Positions 35,456 to 44,340 of a stretch of DNA of 64,000 nucleotides are shown here, piece after piece. Under the pieces are notes generated by a model. That model worked only from the letters and a program-made list of their open reading frames with translations, did not search any database and had not been told where the DNA came from. Location of the stretch: NCBI GenBank assembly GCA_947034895.1, contig OX344761.1:85697447-85761446 (forward strand), written 5' to 3'. The first letter of the stretch is position 1, and every line of letters starts with the position of its first letter. A program made the position numbers and the translations under genes. Source of the DNA: Rhytidiadelphus loreus (taxonomy: Eukaryota; Streptophyta; Bryopsida; Hypnales; Hylocomiaceae).

Positions 35456-37125
35456 TGGTTGGATCTAGTGTGGTAGAAAAAAACAATTTGGCCTTCCAAT
35501 TTTTGATTTTCCAAAGGTTTTGTGGAATAAAGAAATTCACACCTTTGTTTTTGAAATGTACATATGTTTTTATTATATTTTGAATACGAGGGCTATGAAT
35601 TTGGTGTCTTTGCAAGAATGGATGTCAGAGATGGTACCTACGGTCTGAAATTTGGGACTGAATTTTTGAAACTTTATTTGAAGATAGAAAAAACGATTAC
35701 CTTTGTGGTAATATAACTTTTTTTCCAATCGGTGCCCGGGAACAAAAGTTATGCCCATATAGTCCAAACTCCAAAGCAGGGGAGAATGGGCAGCAAAAAA
35801 ATGTGACAAGCATTTGAATTTATTTTTCTAAGTTTTTTTCCCTCATAGATTATAATTTTGTCTATCCGGAAAGCTTTTTTTCATTTCATTTGGATATTTT
35901 ATGAGAAAGTTATGGACAATCTTGTTTATTGGGCAATTAGAGCTTCTGGTGGGAAAAATACCTTGTAAGATTAATTTAGGAACGCAATTTTGGCAATTGT
36001 TCAAGAAAAGAAGTTTGACATGGTTTAGTTTGCTTGCAACAACAATTTGACCGTGGGGATTAGTGCATTTTAATTCTATCTTAGAAAGAAATTAGATTTT
36101 CATTCAATCTCATATGTACTTCTATTCTACAAGTTTTTTAAGAATGAAAATTAAGTTTTTTTGAAAACCTTTTTTTTATTTAGACTCTCAACTCAATTCT
36201 CCACTATATTTGTTTAAAGCTCAAAACTCTGTAGTGCAAGAAATTAAAGTGAAAAATGTTAAAAGTCAAATAATGTAGTCCAGCAATGTGCTGAAAAAAT
36301 TGTTTTTTTCACTCTAAATGCGGATATCTTGTAATCTGTAAGATGAAAAATTCTGAAATTTTTTCCACACATTCTCATACTAGTAAGGTGTAAGATCCTA
36401 TGGTTATGTGTGGGAAAAAAAATTTTCAAAAACAATTTTGGATACTTTAAGAAATTGTTGAGTAGAAGTAGGTAAGATGTAGTTGTAGAATTTAAATAAT
36501 GAATATCTCTCAAATGAAATGAAAATGGTGAGAGTGTGCTATCAAGTGAAGTTAACTATGTGACCGGACCTAATTTTTTTTTAGATTGTAGAAATTGCCT
36601 GGAGAAACAAATCCTACAAGCAACTTTTAAAAGAAGAAGCTGTAGACTCAAGTTGCCCGCCAAACAAAATGGTCCATAACTTTCTCATAAAAAATCTGAA
36701 TGGAATGAATCAAATTTTTCCATGTAAACAAAAACATGTTGTATGAGAAAAAAATCCAAAAGGAAAAAATTCATTAAAAGATTTGAAGATAGCAATTTTG
36801 TGGGGACCGTGTATGGAATCATTGTGCGAGGCATTACAACAAATGTATTTGCATTTCACCAATTACATTTTAGGCTACAAATGTATAAGTATGCCCAAAC
36901 CTTCAAAACCAAAGCAATAGAAGGTTGTTGTCCATAAGCATAGTAGTACAATACACAGCCAAGGCGGTATAGTTTTAGAAGCCAACATCTGAACCCTAAC
37001 TTTTGCTAGAGTACTACATTGTGCGAGTATGGATATACTATGGCCCTTATACTATGGGCCTTACATCTTGTATACTACTACGATTAACTAGAACCACCGT
37101 TGAAGTAAGTATCTCATAGAAATAT
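35456..37125. other. AT-rich spacer between two convergent cargo genes
   Basis: No coding sequence is seen. It separates the 3' ends of paralogues 2 and 3 and presumably holds both terminators, but no motif can be fixed. Confidence 0.5.
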
Positions 37126-39627
37126 TTAGTTCAAGTCCATTGGATTGTTCTGAGAACCACTCGTTGCACCTTGTTCGTAATCATTGGACTCTCCAACAAC
37201 GAGTTTCTTCTTAGCACGAGTCCTTGAAGCAGGTCCATCTGCTTCTAAAATAGATTCCAAGACATTGGAGTTCTTGAGAGCTTCAAGTGTCCTTTTAGTT
37301 TGCGGAGAGTGTAACTCCAATAGATAATCGAGTGCTTGGCTTTGATAATAAGGCCCGTATGTTGAGTCGAGGTAAGCCATACTATTCAAGTCTTCTGGAG
37401 TGGCATTTTCATCACGATTAGCCCCTTGTTCACCTTCAAAATTCCAACGGTGTCCTTCCGGATGAGCACCCCACTTGAAGGTTTGGGATGTCTTATCAAA
37501 ATATCCACCAAGGCATTGAAAAAAAAACGCCCTCTTCCCTGCATTGTGAGCTCCTTTTCCCATAAAGTTGAATGCCACTCTTAGAATTTCACGCGGGTCC
37601 GTTTCCCAATTCAATTGTGAGGCAGCAGCTCCCATTTCTTGATCATGTAGGCCTTCTCGCCAACTCCAAAGCAAGTCTCGTCCCCAAAATCGTGTCTCTG
37701 CCGTCGTGTCTCTATTGTGTTCCCAAGAAGGTGGCATGTAAGTCATCAAGTTGAACATGGTATACAAGCGATCATGGAATGGTGCTGTACAAATCACACA
37801 TCGTCGTCTAATCAGACATTGAGTGATGAGACACTGAGGATGGTACACATGTGTACATGATCCAAGTGCCCATCCTCCTTCTGGCCCAAATTGTTCTAGA
37901 CATATGGGGCATTTGGTATGATCCAAGACGAAATGAGCTGGCTTTGGCCACAATAGACTTTGGTCTTTTTCGTTGAAGTGACTAGACATTTGATTTCCAT
38001 GGTCCCAACCATTTTGTGCCCAGTCTATGACATTTTTTTCCGCCACGTCAAGCATGGACATGTTATCCGGAAACATGTCCTCCATCAATGCCCATGATGT
38101 CAATCCATTCTCTCGTTTAGGGGCATTTGCTACAAAGTTCTTCGAAACTTTGTCTAGCTCTTTCGCAACTTGTTGAGATCGATTCACGGAGAGAATGCAC
38201 GCGACCTTCCAATGATAGTATGTCGCTGCCAACACTGCCAACTTCTCTCGAAGCATTCTATTTTCCTCAGCCAAATCAAGTTCCTTTGATGATTGTAGAT
38301 GTGGAATGGCAGGAAACGAAAGTGAATCCTGAGTCCCTTGCAAACCATCAACGTGCGGATTGCTAGAATCTCTTGAGACGAACGGAAGTGGTGCCATTGG
38401 AAGAATTGAAGAACGCTTCGTACGCTTGGTAGGGGGAGAAAGGTGAATGACATCGCTGGTGAGGTCCCCAATAAGCTTGTCCAAGTGATGTGGATCCTGC
38501 TCAACAAAGGTTTCGTCCATGTCCGACAATGTGAAAGTCTGACGTTCTTTTTCTCGAAGGCCTTGTAATTCTTTGGATTGTTGAGAAATGAGAGCATTTT
38601 TTTGTTCACATGTAGACCGCCATTTCTTCACATCACCTTCTAAGGTTGCAATTTGTGCATCCTTGGTCTTCAAGAGGTCGAGAGCCTTCGCCAACGTCAT
38701 CGCATTGTGAACAACATCAGATTCAGACTGTGGAATGGGAATGTGACTTGTGGCACATACGGGTGAGTCGTCACTTAAAGCAAAGTCGAAGACGTTGCTG
38801 GCGTCTTGTGGTGGCAAGATTGGAGTCGCAATTGTGGTTGAGGCTGATGCCAATCTAATTTTCGTGGTGGACCGTTGCACCTTCGCAGGATGTTTCATCT
38901 TCTTTCCCCGCGATGATGAAGCGGCTTGAACATTTGGATCTGGAACTGGAACTGGAACTTGGACGGGGGTGATAATCTGCTCCTTCACTCGTACAAGCTT
39001 AGGAATCCGTGTGCCATCTGAATCATTATCCTCTTCTGATTCTTCCGTATCCACCTCTTGAGTTTCTTTGTTTTGTGGATCACTTCGAAAAGGCCCAAGT
39101 CCACCCTCCGGAAATTTGAGAACCCCTCTTGGAATTATTCCAACTTCTGGACGCTCCACATAGGTACTTTCTTTAATCGTGGTCCAGTCAACTTGTTTGT
39201 TCAAGGCGACCTCAGCATAGGCACCTCTAGCAATGAACAAAGGGGCCTCATTCCTATCTACAAAAGGGTTTTTGTAGAGGACCTGCCACAATTCTAAACA
39301 CCTTCGTATGAAAGCTGGATTTTTACAATACTTCAAATTTGCCTTGTTATTGTGTCGGTTGTGATGATGGCACCATGCCGGAAAGAACTTCCCGATATGA
39401 CACCATTCAATGTAGTCTTCGCACACCTGCATACTCCAAGGCTCTGGCTCCTCGTTCCACTCTTTGAAAGCTAGGTGGTTATCATTGTTCAACACATGCC
39501 ATCGCTTCTTGTGAATGTTACCCCTCCTTTTTCTAGTCTTGTCTTTGGCAGCCTTCCTAATTGCACCAGGAGTGCGTACAGTGGAAAAAACCGGAAGGGA
39601 CCCATCACTGCTACCTCCAGTTGCCAT
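37126..39627 (-). CDS. Cargo protein with Cys/His domain, coiled coils and RING-H2 finger (paralogue 3)
   Basis: 833 residues, intronless, real ATG at 39627. The basic segment DKTRKRRGNIHKKR (29-42) precedes the shared domain at about 42-155, with WCHIGKFFP (75-83), C76, H77, H87, C101 and C110 in the common spacing, RCLELWQVLY and VDWTTIKE (146-153). Acidic and Pro/Val-rich linkers follow, with coiled coils near 305-365 and 445-500. Residues 573-613 form a complete RING-H2 finger: C573, C576, C591, H593, H596, C599, C610, C613. RING-H2 fingers usually make E3 ubiquitin ligases, so this may be an E3 with an unusual targeting domain; that role is inference. A roughly 200-residue C-terminal region without a known family ends in another basic stretch. 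Its upstream side has a motif array, a degenerate leader box and a TATATA sequence. Confidence 0.85.
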   Translation of the reverse strand: MATGGSSDGSLPVFSTVRTPGAIRKAAKDKTRKRRGNIHKKRWHVLNNDNHLAFKEWNEEPEPWSMQVCEDYIEWCHIGKFFPAWCHHHNRHNNKANLKYCKNPAFIRRCLELWQVLYKNPFVDRNEAPLFIARGAYAEVALNKQVDWTTIKESTYVERPEVGIIPRGVLKFPEGGLGPFRSDPQNKETQEVDTEESEEDNDSDGTRIPKLVRVKEQIITPVQVPVPVPDPNVQAASSSRGKKMKHPAKVQRSTTKIRLASASTTIATPILPPQDASNVFDFALSDDSPVCATSHIPIPQSESDVVHNAMTLAKALDLLKTKDAQIATLEGDVKKWRSTCEQKNALISQQSKELQGLREKERQTFTLSDMDETFVEQDPHHLDKLIGDLTSDVIHLSPPTKRTKRSSILPMAPLPFVSRDSSNPHVDGLQGTQDSLSFPAIPHLQSSKELDLAEENRMLREKLAVLAATYYHWKVACILSVNRSQQVAKELDKVSKNFVANAPKRENGLTSWALMEDMFPDNMSMLDVAEKNVIDWAQNGWDHGNQMSSHFNEKDQSLLWPKPAHFVLDHTKCPICLEQFGPEGGWALGSCTHVYHPQCLITQCLIRRRCVICTAPFHDRLYTMFNLMTYMPPSWEHNRDTTAETRFWGRDLLWSWREGLHDQEMGAAASQLNWETDPREILRVAFNFMGKGAHNAGKRAFFFQCLGGYFDKTSQTFKWGAHPEGHRWNFEGEQGANRDENATPEDLNSMAYLDSTYGPYYQSQALDYLLELHSPQTKRTLEALKNSNVLESILEADGPASRTRAKKKLVVGESNDYEQGATSGSQNNPMDLN

Positions 39628-39697
39628 GAGATTTGCGGACGTCGCAAAATTCTAAGAACCAAATGATAGCAAAAAATAGTATATATATTATCCAAAA

Positions 39698-39720
39698 GGG
39701 TCACGCATGCAGCCAACAAA
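39698..39720 (-). promoter_or_regulatory. Degenerate shared leader box of paralogue 3
   Basis: On the minus strand TTTGTTGGCTGCATGCGTGA keeps the GGCTGNNTGCGTG core of the leader boxes of the kinase and the other paralogues. A TATATAG word follows the array at about 39782-39788. Confidence 0.5.
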
Positions 39721-39787
39721 GGTTGCAAGACAGAAAGCCTCAATGGAAAATGAAGGTGATAGCATGATGATGGGCTACTGGCTATAT

Positions 39788-40112
39788 AGGGCGAGTGACT
39801 TCGGTCTAGGGGGGCGAGTACGGATAGGGCAACTGCGTATCCAGCGACTGCGGGTCTGGGTAGGGCGACAGCGGGTCTCGAGAGGGCGACAGCGGGTCCA
39901 AATTGGGCGACTTCGGGTCCACCACCGGGTCTAGGTACCTTTTGCGCACCCGCGGTCGCCCACCCAAGAACACTTCCTGAACCCGCGGTCTCCCTGCCAA
40001 ACCCGCAGTCGCCCACCCGCGGTCTCCCTCAGAAATCCGCAGTCGCCCACCCGCAGTCGCCCTCGCCCACCCGCAGTCGCCCCTACCCGCACTCTCCTAC
40101 CCGTACGCGCCC
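39788..40112. repeat. Right subterminal GCGACNNCGGGT arrays, two orientations
   Basis: From 39788 to about 39930 copies read GCGACTGCGGGT on +, facing paralogue 3 as at the other cargo genes. From about 39949 to 40112 they read ACCCGCAGTCGCC, facing the right terminus. The outer half mirrors the left subterminal array, so each end of the element reads GGCGACTGCGGGT going inward. Confidence 0.85.
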
Positions 40113-40193
40113 TCCAGTTTGCCAAGTGGATGCCATGTGGCATCCACCTGGAGGGGGGTAATTTCCTGTAAAGTCAAAGGTAAATTTGACTTT
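40111..40193. repeat. Right subterminal stem-loops
   Basis: A perfect 10-bp stem GTGGATGCCA/TGGCATCCAC with a 2-base loop (40126-40147) is extended by CCTCCAG/CTGGAGG (40111-40117 and 40148-40154). A second stem AAAGTCAAA/TTTGACTTT lies at 40170-40193. Both sit between the right array and the terminus. Confidence 0.7.
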
Positions 40194-40257
40194 TCGTGAC
40201 GTCGCACGGGCTCTACTAGACGTCGCGCAACGTCTGTCTGTCGCGCTGTCGCAGCGA

Positions 40258-40266
40258 ACAACCCTG
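40258..40266 (-). repeat. hAT right terminal inverted repeat
   Basis: ACAACCCTG is the exact complement of the left terminal CAGGGTTGT. Confidence 0.9.
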
Positions 40267-40274
40267 GTGAGGAC
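40267..40274 (+). repeat. 8-bp target site duplication, right copy
   Basis: GTGAGGAC is identical to 17352-17359. Confidence 0.92.
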
Positions 40275-42351
40275 ATGCTCATTGTTGTATAAGGTCTGGG
40301 ACATGGCCGCAAAGGACTCACAAAGCCATCTAACCTTTGCCAGTTTGTCATACGCTGGGTCTCCACGATCGGTCATGACCTCTTCATTGTTCACCAAGTG
40401 CAAGCATCGAATTATTGCCTCAAACCGTCTTCTTGGCATTGCTTCGGAGATGAGGGGACAATTGTAGAATTTCCTACGGTCCCAGTAGCACCGAATGTGG
40501 GGAAATTCTTTGAGCCCCATGAGTACGAGGATGCCAAACCACACCAACAACTCCTCGGAGTCAAGTGGCGTCCACGATGCACGACCATTCGTGACAGCAG
40601 GGTTCCAAGAACAGGGTTGGGCTGCATATCTGCAAACATTGGAGAGTCCCACACATGAGAACAGCAAGTGTAAACATTGATTTGTTCAAAAGTGAACTTT
40701 GTAACATGGTGGTTGTTCCACTAAAGGCCTCCCAAAGGCAAATGACCATACAATGACATGCCTCCTATACAAACTTGACAATCCCTTCATGCCTCCTACA
40801 CCACTGACCTCACGTAGACTAATGAAATGAATGCAGTCAATTAAAGCAACACATTCAATTACAAGGAAAGTAAAGACATCACATTGAATTATGAGGAAAG
40901 TACCTGTTGGTTTCGTCCACCACATGTTGCAGAATGTGAGGTGGCCAATAGCGTAGGAAATACTCAGTTGGACGATTGGCCACTGCTGACGTTGGGCCAG
41001 GAACTGGTCCTAAGAAATTCTCGGTATTGTTCACGAGCGTGATGGCTTGATCTTGCCATTGGTCATCCGCATAAACTCGTTCAAATGGCCACGTAGAGAC
41101 ATCTTCATCGTACGCATATAAACCGAGCTCTTTCAAGGGGTCTTCTTGGTAAGAGGGCATGTCAGAGTCGGACTGGCTCTCCCCTGGAACTTTGTCAAAC
41201 ATGAAGTCGTGATACTCTCCTTGCCAATCAGGATCGTCCTCTGAACCGTCTGCTTCTATGGGCTCAAAGGGTCCAGCACTTTCCCTTGCAAACGTGCTGG
41301 AGTTCGCCCACAACGCCCGTTGCGTGTTACCAAATGTGGATGTCTCGAAAACCACACTGTCGGCCACCCTCACAGACCTCACACCGATGCCACCCCCGAA
41401 GTCGACCGTGAACATGGGTGTCCCCGTGACATGGTGGTAGTACCTGCAGGTTACGACCCCGTTGATCCCGTCGCCGTTACCAATGAGCCCTAGGTCGAGG
41501 TCGAGCGTCTCCGTTCGAACCTTCACCTGCAATTGATCTGGAAATGCCTGGCTATCGAGAAAAGTGTGCTGACTTGGCGAGTGGACCGGGGTGCAGATTG
41601 GGGCATGGGGCGGAGTCGCTCCAGGATGAAAAAATTGTATATCATGGGGGGAGATTGTCATCGTAGCTTCTTGTTCTTCGTGATTTGCGTCGCTCACTTC
41701 CGTGATGTCTGCGGTGAATCCTCCCTCGGCAGGTGCGTTATGCGAAAGTCGTGGCCTCAACTGAATTGGGCTGCGGGGCCTGGGGACGATGGCTGGTGGC
41801 TCCCACCCATCCGGTGTTGTCGCTAGAGGAGCCTGTCCCTTTCCAGCACATGAAATTCGCCCTGCTCCAGATCCTCGGCGCGTTGGAGCAGCCCGCATGC
41901 CGCACACCCGACCGTCATTCTGGGGTGGGACCTCGCTCGCATCGTAGAGGCACCTCCTGACTCCACCTTGACTTCTTCGGCCGCGTTTCAACGTCCCCCC
42001 ATGCAAAGCCTCCTTCAATTGCTTGCGGTTGACAATCACGTTTGGAGGATCTCTGCTCATTGGTGATGACTGCGGTGTTGCTCCGACATGGAGTACAAAC
42101 AAGCCTGACTCCTTCCCGTTCAATGGGCTTGTCCGCTCCCACGTGTAGGGCGGAGTGCCCAACCTCTCCGGTGGCGTTGTCGGACGCTCCTGGCTGCCCA
42201 ATGGAGGCTCCATTCCGATCGCAGCTACCAAATTCAAGACTCCGTGGAGTACCGGCGTGGGCTCTCGATGTTGTGTTTGCCTTGTTGGTGACGAGGTAGG
42301 AACTGGGGCCGCAGTTATCTCCGCAGATTCCTCTTGTAAGCTTTCGATCAT
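40267..42351 (-). pseudogene. piggyBac transposase, N-terminal part
   Basis: Exon 1 is 42351-40904, with a real ATG. It encodes about 440 residues of Pro/Ser-rich disordered sequence and then the start of the family's globular part, YFLRYWPPHILQHVVDETNR. A GT-AG intron (40903-40630, 274 bp) joins in phase to YAAQPCSWNPAV and the piggyBac signature region ELLVWFGILVLMGLKEFP and YW. The exon continues to LYNNEHVLT and is cut at 40274 by the hAT element; the continuation VDEIMIPYKG is at 17350. The long disordered N-terminus is more than usual for the family. The exon is otherwise free of stops, so the piggyBac copy was not old when the hAT element landed, or it evolved slowly. Confidence 0.88.
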
Positions 42352-42382
42352 GGCTCCTCATCCATTCATTTGGGGAAGCATA

Positions 42383-42820
42383 TCATCCGCACAGTTCGGG
42401 GAGCAAACCGGCTGCAGTTGCGTTTGCGTTGCCTTCGCTGCCTCCTCCGCTACACGCTCTGCAACGCGCTTCCTCGCAAATGACCTCAATCGCGCCATGC
42501 CCTTGAAGTGATGGGTCGGGAAACAACGCCTCCCTGATGATACGGTTCACCTCGACCCCAAACCCCTCCGGATCACTCTCCTCGTGTCTGGTTGTCCACT
42601 TGAGGATGTGATGTACGGGTCTACGAAAGAGGTATCGCCCCCACAAGTAATCCAGAGTGCTGGGCTTGCGGTGTGTGCGTGGAGGCAAAGGAATTGAGTG
42701 CAAGAGGGCTACGTCCAAGAGCTCCAGAATAAGTTGAGTCTGCTTCGAAGATGTACCACGTGAAGTAGCCCAATTCTGTAGAACCAGCGCCTCCTCTTGT
42801 AGCTCCGTTGGCGTCCGCAT
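42383..42820 (-). CDS. Small ORF upstream of the piggyBac transposase
   Basis: 145 residues from ATG 42820 (MRTPTELQEEALVLQNWATS) to a stop 31 bases before the transposase ATG, on the same strand and inside the element. The sequence has a helical N-terminus, LDYLWGRYLFRRPVHHILKW, a Cys pair (EEARCRACSGG) and no family I recognise. The frame is open about 130 bases further upstream without an ATG. It could be a second element-encoded protein, a 5' exon of the transposase, or chance in a GC-rich stretch. Confidence 0.35.
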   Translation of the reverse strand: MRTPTELQEEALVLQNWATSRGTSSKQTQLILELLDVALLHSIPLPPRTHRKPSTLDYLWGRYLFRRPVHHILKWTTRHEESDPEGFGVEVNRIIREALFPDPSLQGHGAIEVICEEARCRACSGGGSEGNANATAAGLLPELCG

Positions 42821-43455
42821 TGTGGAGAAGTTCAAGGTACTCGATCGCCACTCGCCCACCTCTCTCTGCGCACGCTTTCGAAAACAACCTCCTCGATTGG
42901 GAATGAGAACTAAAAGCCGCCTTGGAGTCGATACAACGAGTTCCACTGAAAGCAATGATCGCCATGGTGGTGTCCTGCGCCTCGGGTGCGAAAGAGAGTG
43001 CTGGATCCTCTCCTCTCCACTACCTCTGAATTGCTCAATTGGTACAGGTGTGTTGGTTCATGATCGCTGGCGCACCGTGCAGTCCCCTCCCTTGCGCAAA
43101 ATTGTCGTTTGAAAATCAAACGAAGCTACCCCGCCCTTCTCAACTTCCGAAGAATCCAATGGCGCCAGAATCCCTACTCTCCTGCCATGTTGTGCCAACG
43201 GACATGGCCACGTCCGCATCCCAAACCCGCCCAAGCAGCGGGTCCCGTAGTCTACTGCGGCATTACGGCAGCGTAGTCCATTTTCTGTATTCCAGGGTGC
43301 CTGCCGCGTTGTCGAGGGCCGTTCGCGAAGTGCCACAATGCATTCGACGCAGTACCCCATCAGCTGCAACTTCGGTAAGTCATTGTAACCCTAATTCCAC
43401 CCTAAAAACGCTCAAATACGAAGAAAACATCAATATACGGCCAGAAAGGGCGTTC
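42821..43455. other. piggyBac 5' region
   Basis: Moderately GC-rich sequence between the small ORF and the right terminus. The overlapping short frames on both strands have no recognisable domain. It presumably holds the transposase promoter. Confidence 0.4.
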
Positions 43456-43469
43456 GGGCCGTTCAAGGG
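43456..43469 (-). repeat. piggyBac right terminal inverted repeat
   Basis: GGGCCGTTCAAGGG is followed by TTAA at 43470-43473 and complements the left terminus with one mismatch. Confidence 0.85.
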
Positions 43470-43475
43470 TTAAAT

Positions 43476-44340
43476 ATGGAATTGAAAAATTCCAATCCCA
43501 ATGGTTGTAGTGTTCTAATAAACAATCTACACCTAGTGTTTTTATTTTTTCCAAAAATATTGAAAAATGAGTTAAATAAGGGACTTCATAACTACCCACA
43601 AACTAAAACTCCTCATAACTTTCATCTCATTAATCAAAATGGAATGATTAAAAGCTTTCTACGTATATATAAATATAGAAAACCAATTTCAAGTTTTTGT
43701 TTCTTAAAAAAGTGACTTTTTTTAACTACCCACTATACAATGAAAATTACATATCATCCAATAATTTTTTAACCATGTAGTCAAAAGTTAAGGAAATTGT
43801 TGCATCTTAAAGCTACTCCTTGGGCACATGTTGTGTGAAATTTCAAATAAAATTTCCATTTGCCCAAAATTGCTATATTGCCAAAAGAAACACAATTTGA
43901 CGTTTAGGGGTTAAGAACTTTTTATGTCCTACAATATGATGAAGAAAATCTCATATCTTGAGATTAGGGTGAAAATACATGAAACATTTATTGATAAAAT
44001 ACTTCATATCAATTCTTGATTTATTTTTTCAAATAGAAGATTGTACATTTGTATATATTGAAGAGAAAGATTAAAGTGCTAGTAAGTCAAAAATTTAATT
44101 GAAAAATGTCAATCCCAATAGTAAGAATGTTGTCATAGCAATTTATACCCAGTCAATGTTTTTTTCTTTTCTAAGAATACTAGAAATTGAGTTAAAAAAA
44201 AACTTCCAATATTATTTTTGTAAAGGTATGTGTGAATTTTATTTCACCAATAAAAATGTAGTGATTCAAATATTTTTGCATATATATACATCTATAAAAT
44301 CAAATTTAATACCAACTACTTAAACTACATATACTAAAAC
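43476..44340. repeat. Diverged direct duplication beside the piggyBac element
   Basis: The sequence from about 43485 (AATTGAAAAATTCCAATCCCAATGG) recurs diverged at about 44095 (AATTGAAAAATGTCAATCCCAATAG) with continuing similarity for roughly 200 bp. The unit is about 610 bp, AT-rich and non-coding. A possible piggyBac-type end, GACGTTTAGGGG followed by TTAA, sits between the copies at 43904-43919. Confidence 0.5.

Larger units (their letters stand above)
17360..40266. mobile_element. Giant hAT-type element with cargo genes, 22,907 bp
   Basis: The ends are CAGGGTTGT at 17360-17368 and its complement ACAACCCTG at 40258-40266, flanked by identical 8-bp copies of GTGAGGAC. Terminal CAGGG-type repeats with an 8-bp duplication define hAT elements, and the element encodes a hAT transposase (BED finger, RNase H-like domain, C-terminal dimerisation domain). 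The insertion lies in the piggyBac transposase, and the frames on either side match in phase across one target copy. Cargo comprises three paralogous Cys/His-domain genes, one of them with a RING finger, a protein kinase and an intron-containing gene. GCGACNNCGGGT arrays lie just inside both ends, inverted relative to each other, and upstream of each cargo gene. Most hAT elements are a few kb, so the size and content are exceptional. The transposase has a frameshift and stops, so this copy is probably not autonomous. Confidence 0.92.
14541..43469 (-). mobile_element. piggyBac-type element interrupted by a nested hAT element
   Basis: The outer transposon begins CCCCTGAACGGCCC at 14541 and ends GGGCCGTTCAAGGG at 43469. 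The termini form a 14-bp inverted repeat with one mismatch. Both ends abut TTAA (14537-14540 and 43470-43473), the invariant piggyBac target duplication. Removing the nested 22.9-kb hAT element and one target copy leaves about 6.0 kb. The minus strand carries a transposase with all the piggyBac landmarks: N-terminal domain, three catalytic Asp blocks and a C-terminal cross-brace zinc finger. The transposase is split by the nested element and has a stop before the zinc finger, so this copy cannot encode a complete protein. Confidence 0.9.

Noticed and set aside
17360..40266. LTR retrotransposon or viral origin for the central region
   Set aside because: No long terminal repeats, reverse transcriptase, integrase, capsid or viral polymerase are visible; hAT termini and transposase explain the borders.
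14541..43919. Alternative right end of the piggyBac element at the GGGGTTAA of 43912-43919
   Set aside because: The terminus at 43469 matches the left inverted repeat over 14 bp with one mismatch, while 43915 matches only the first few bases.
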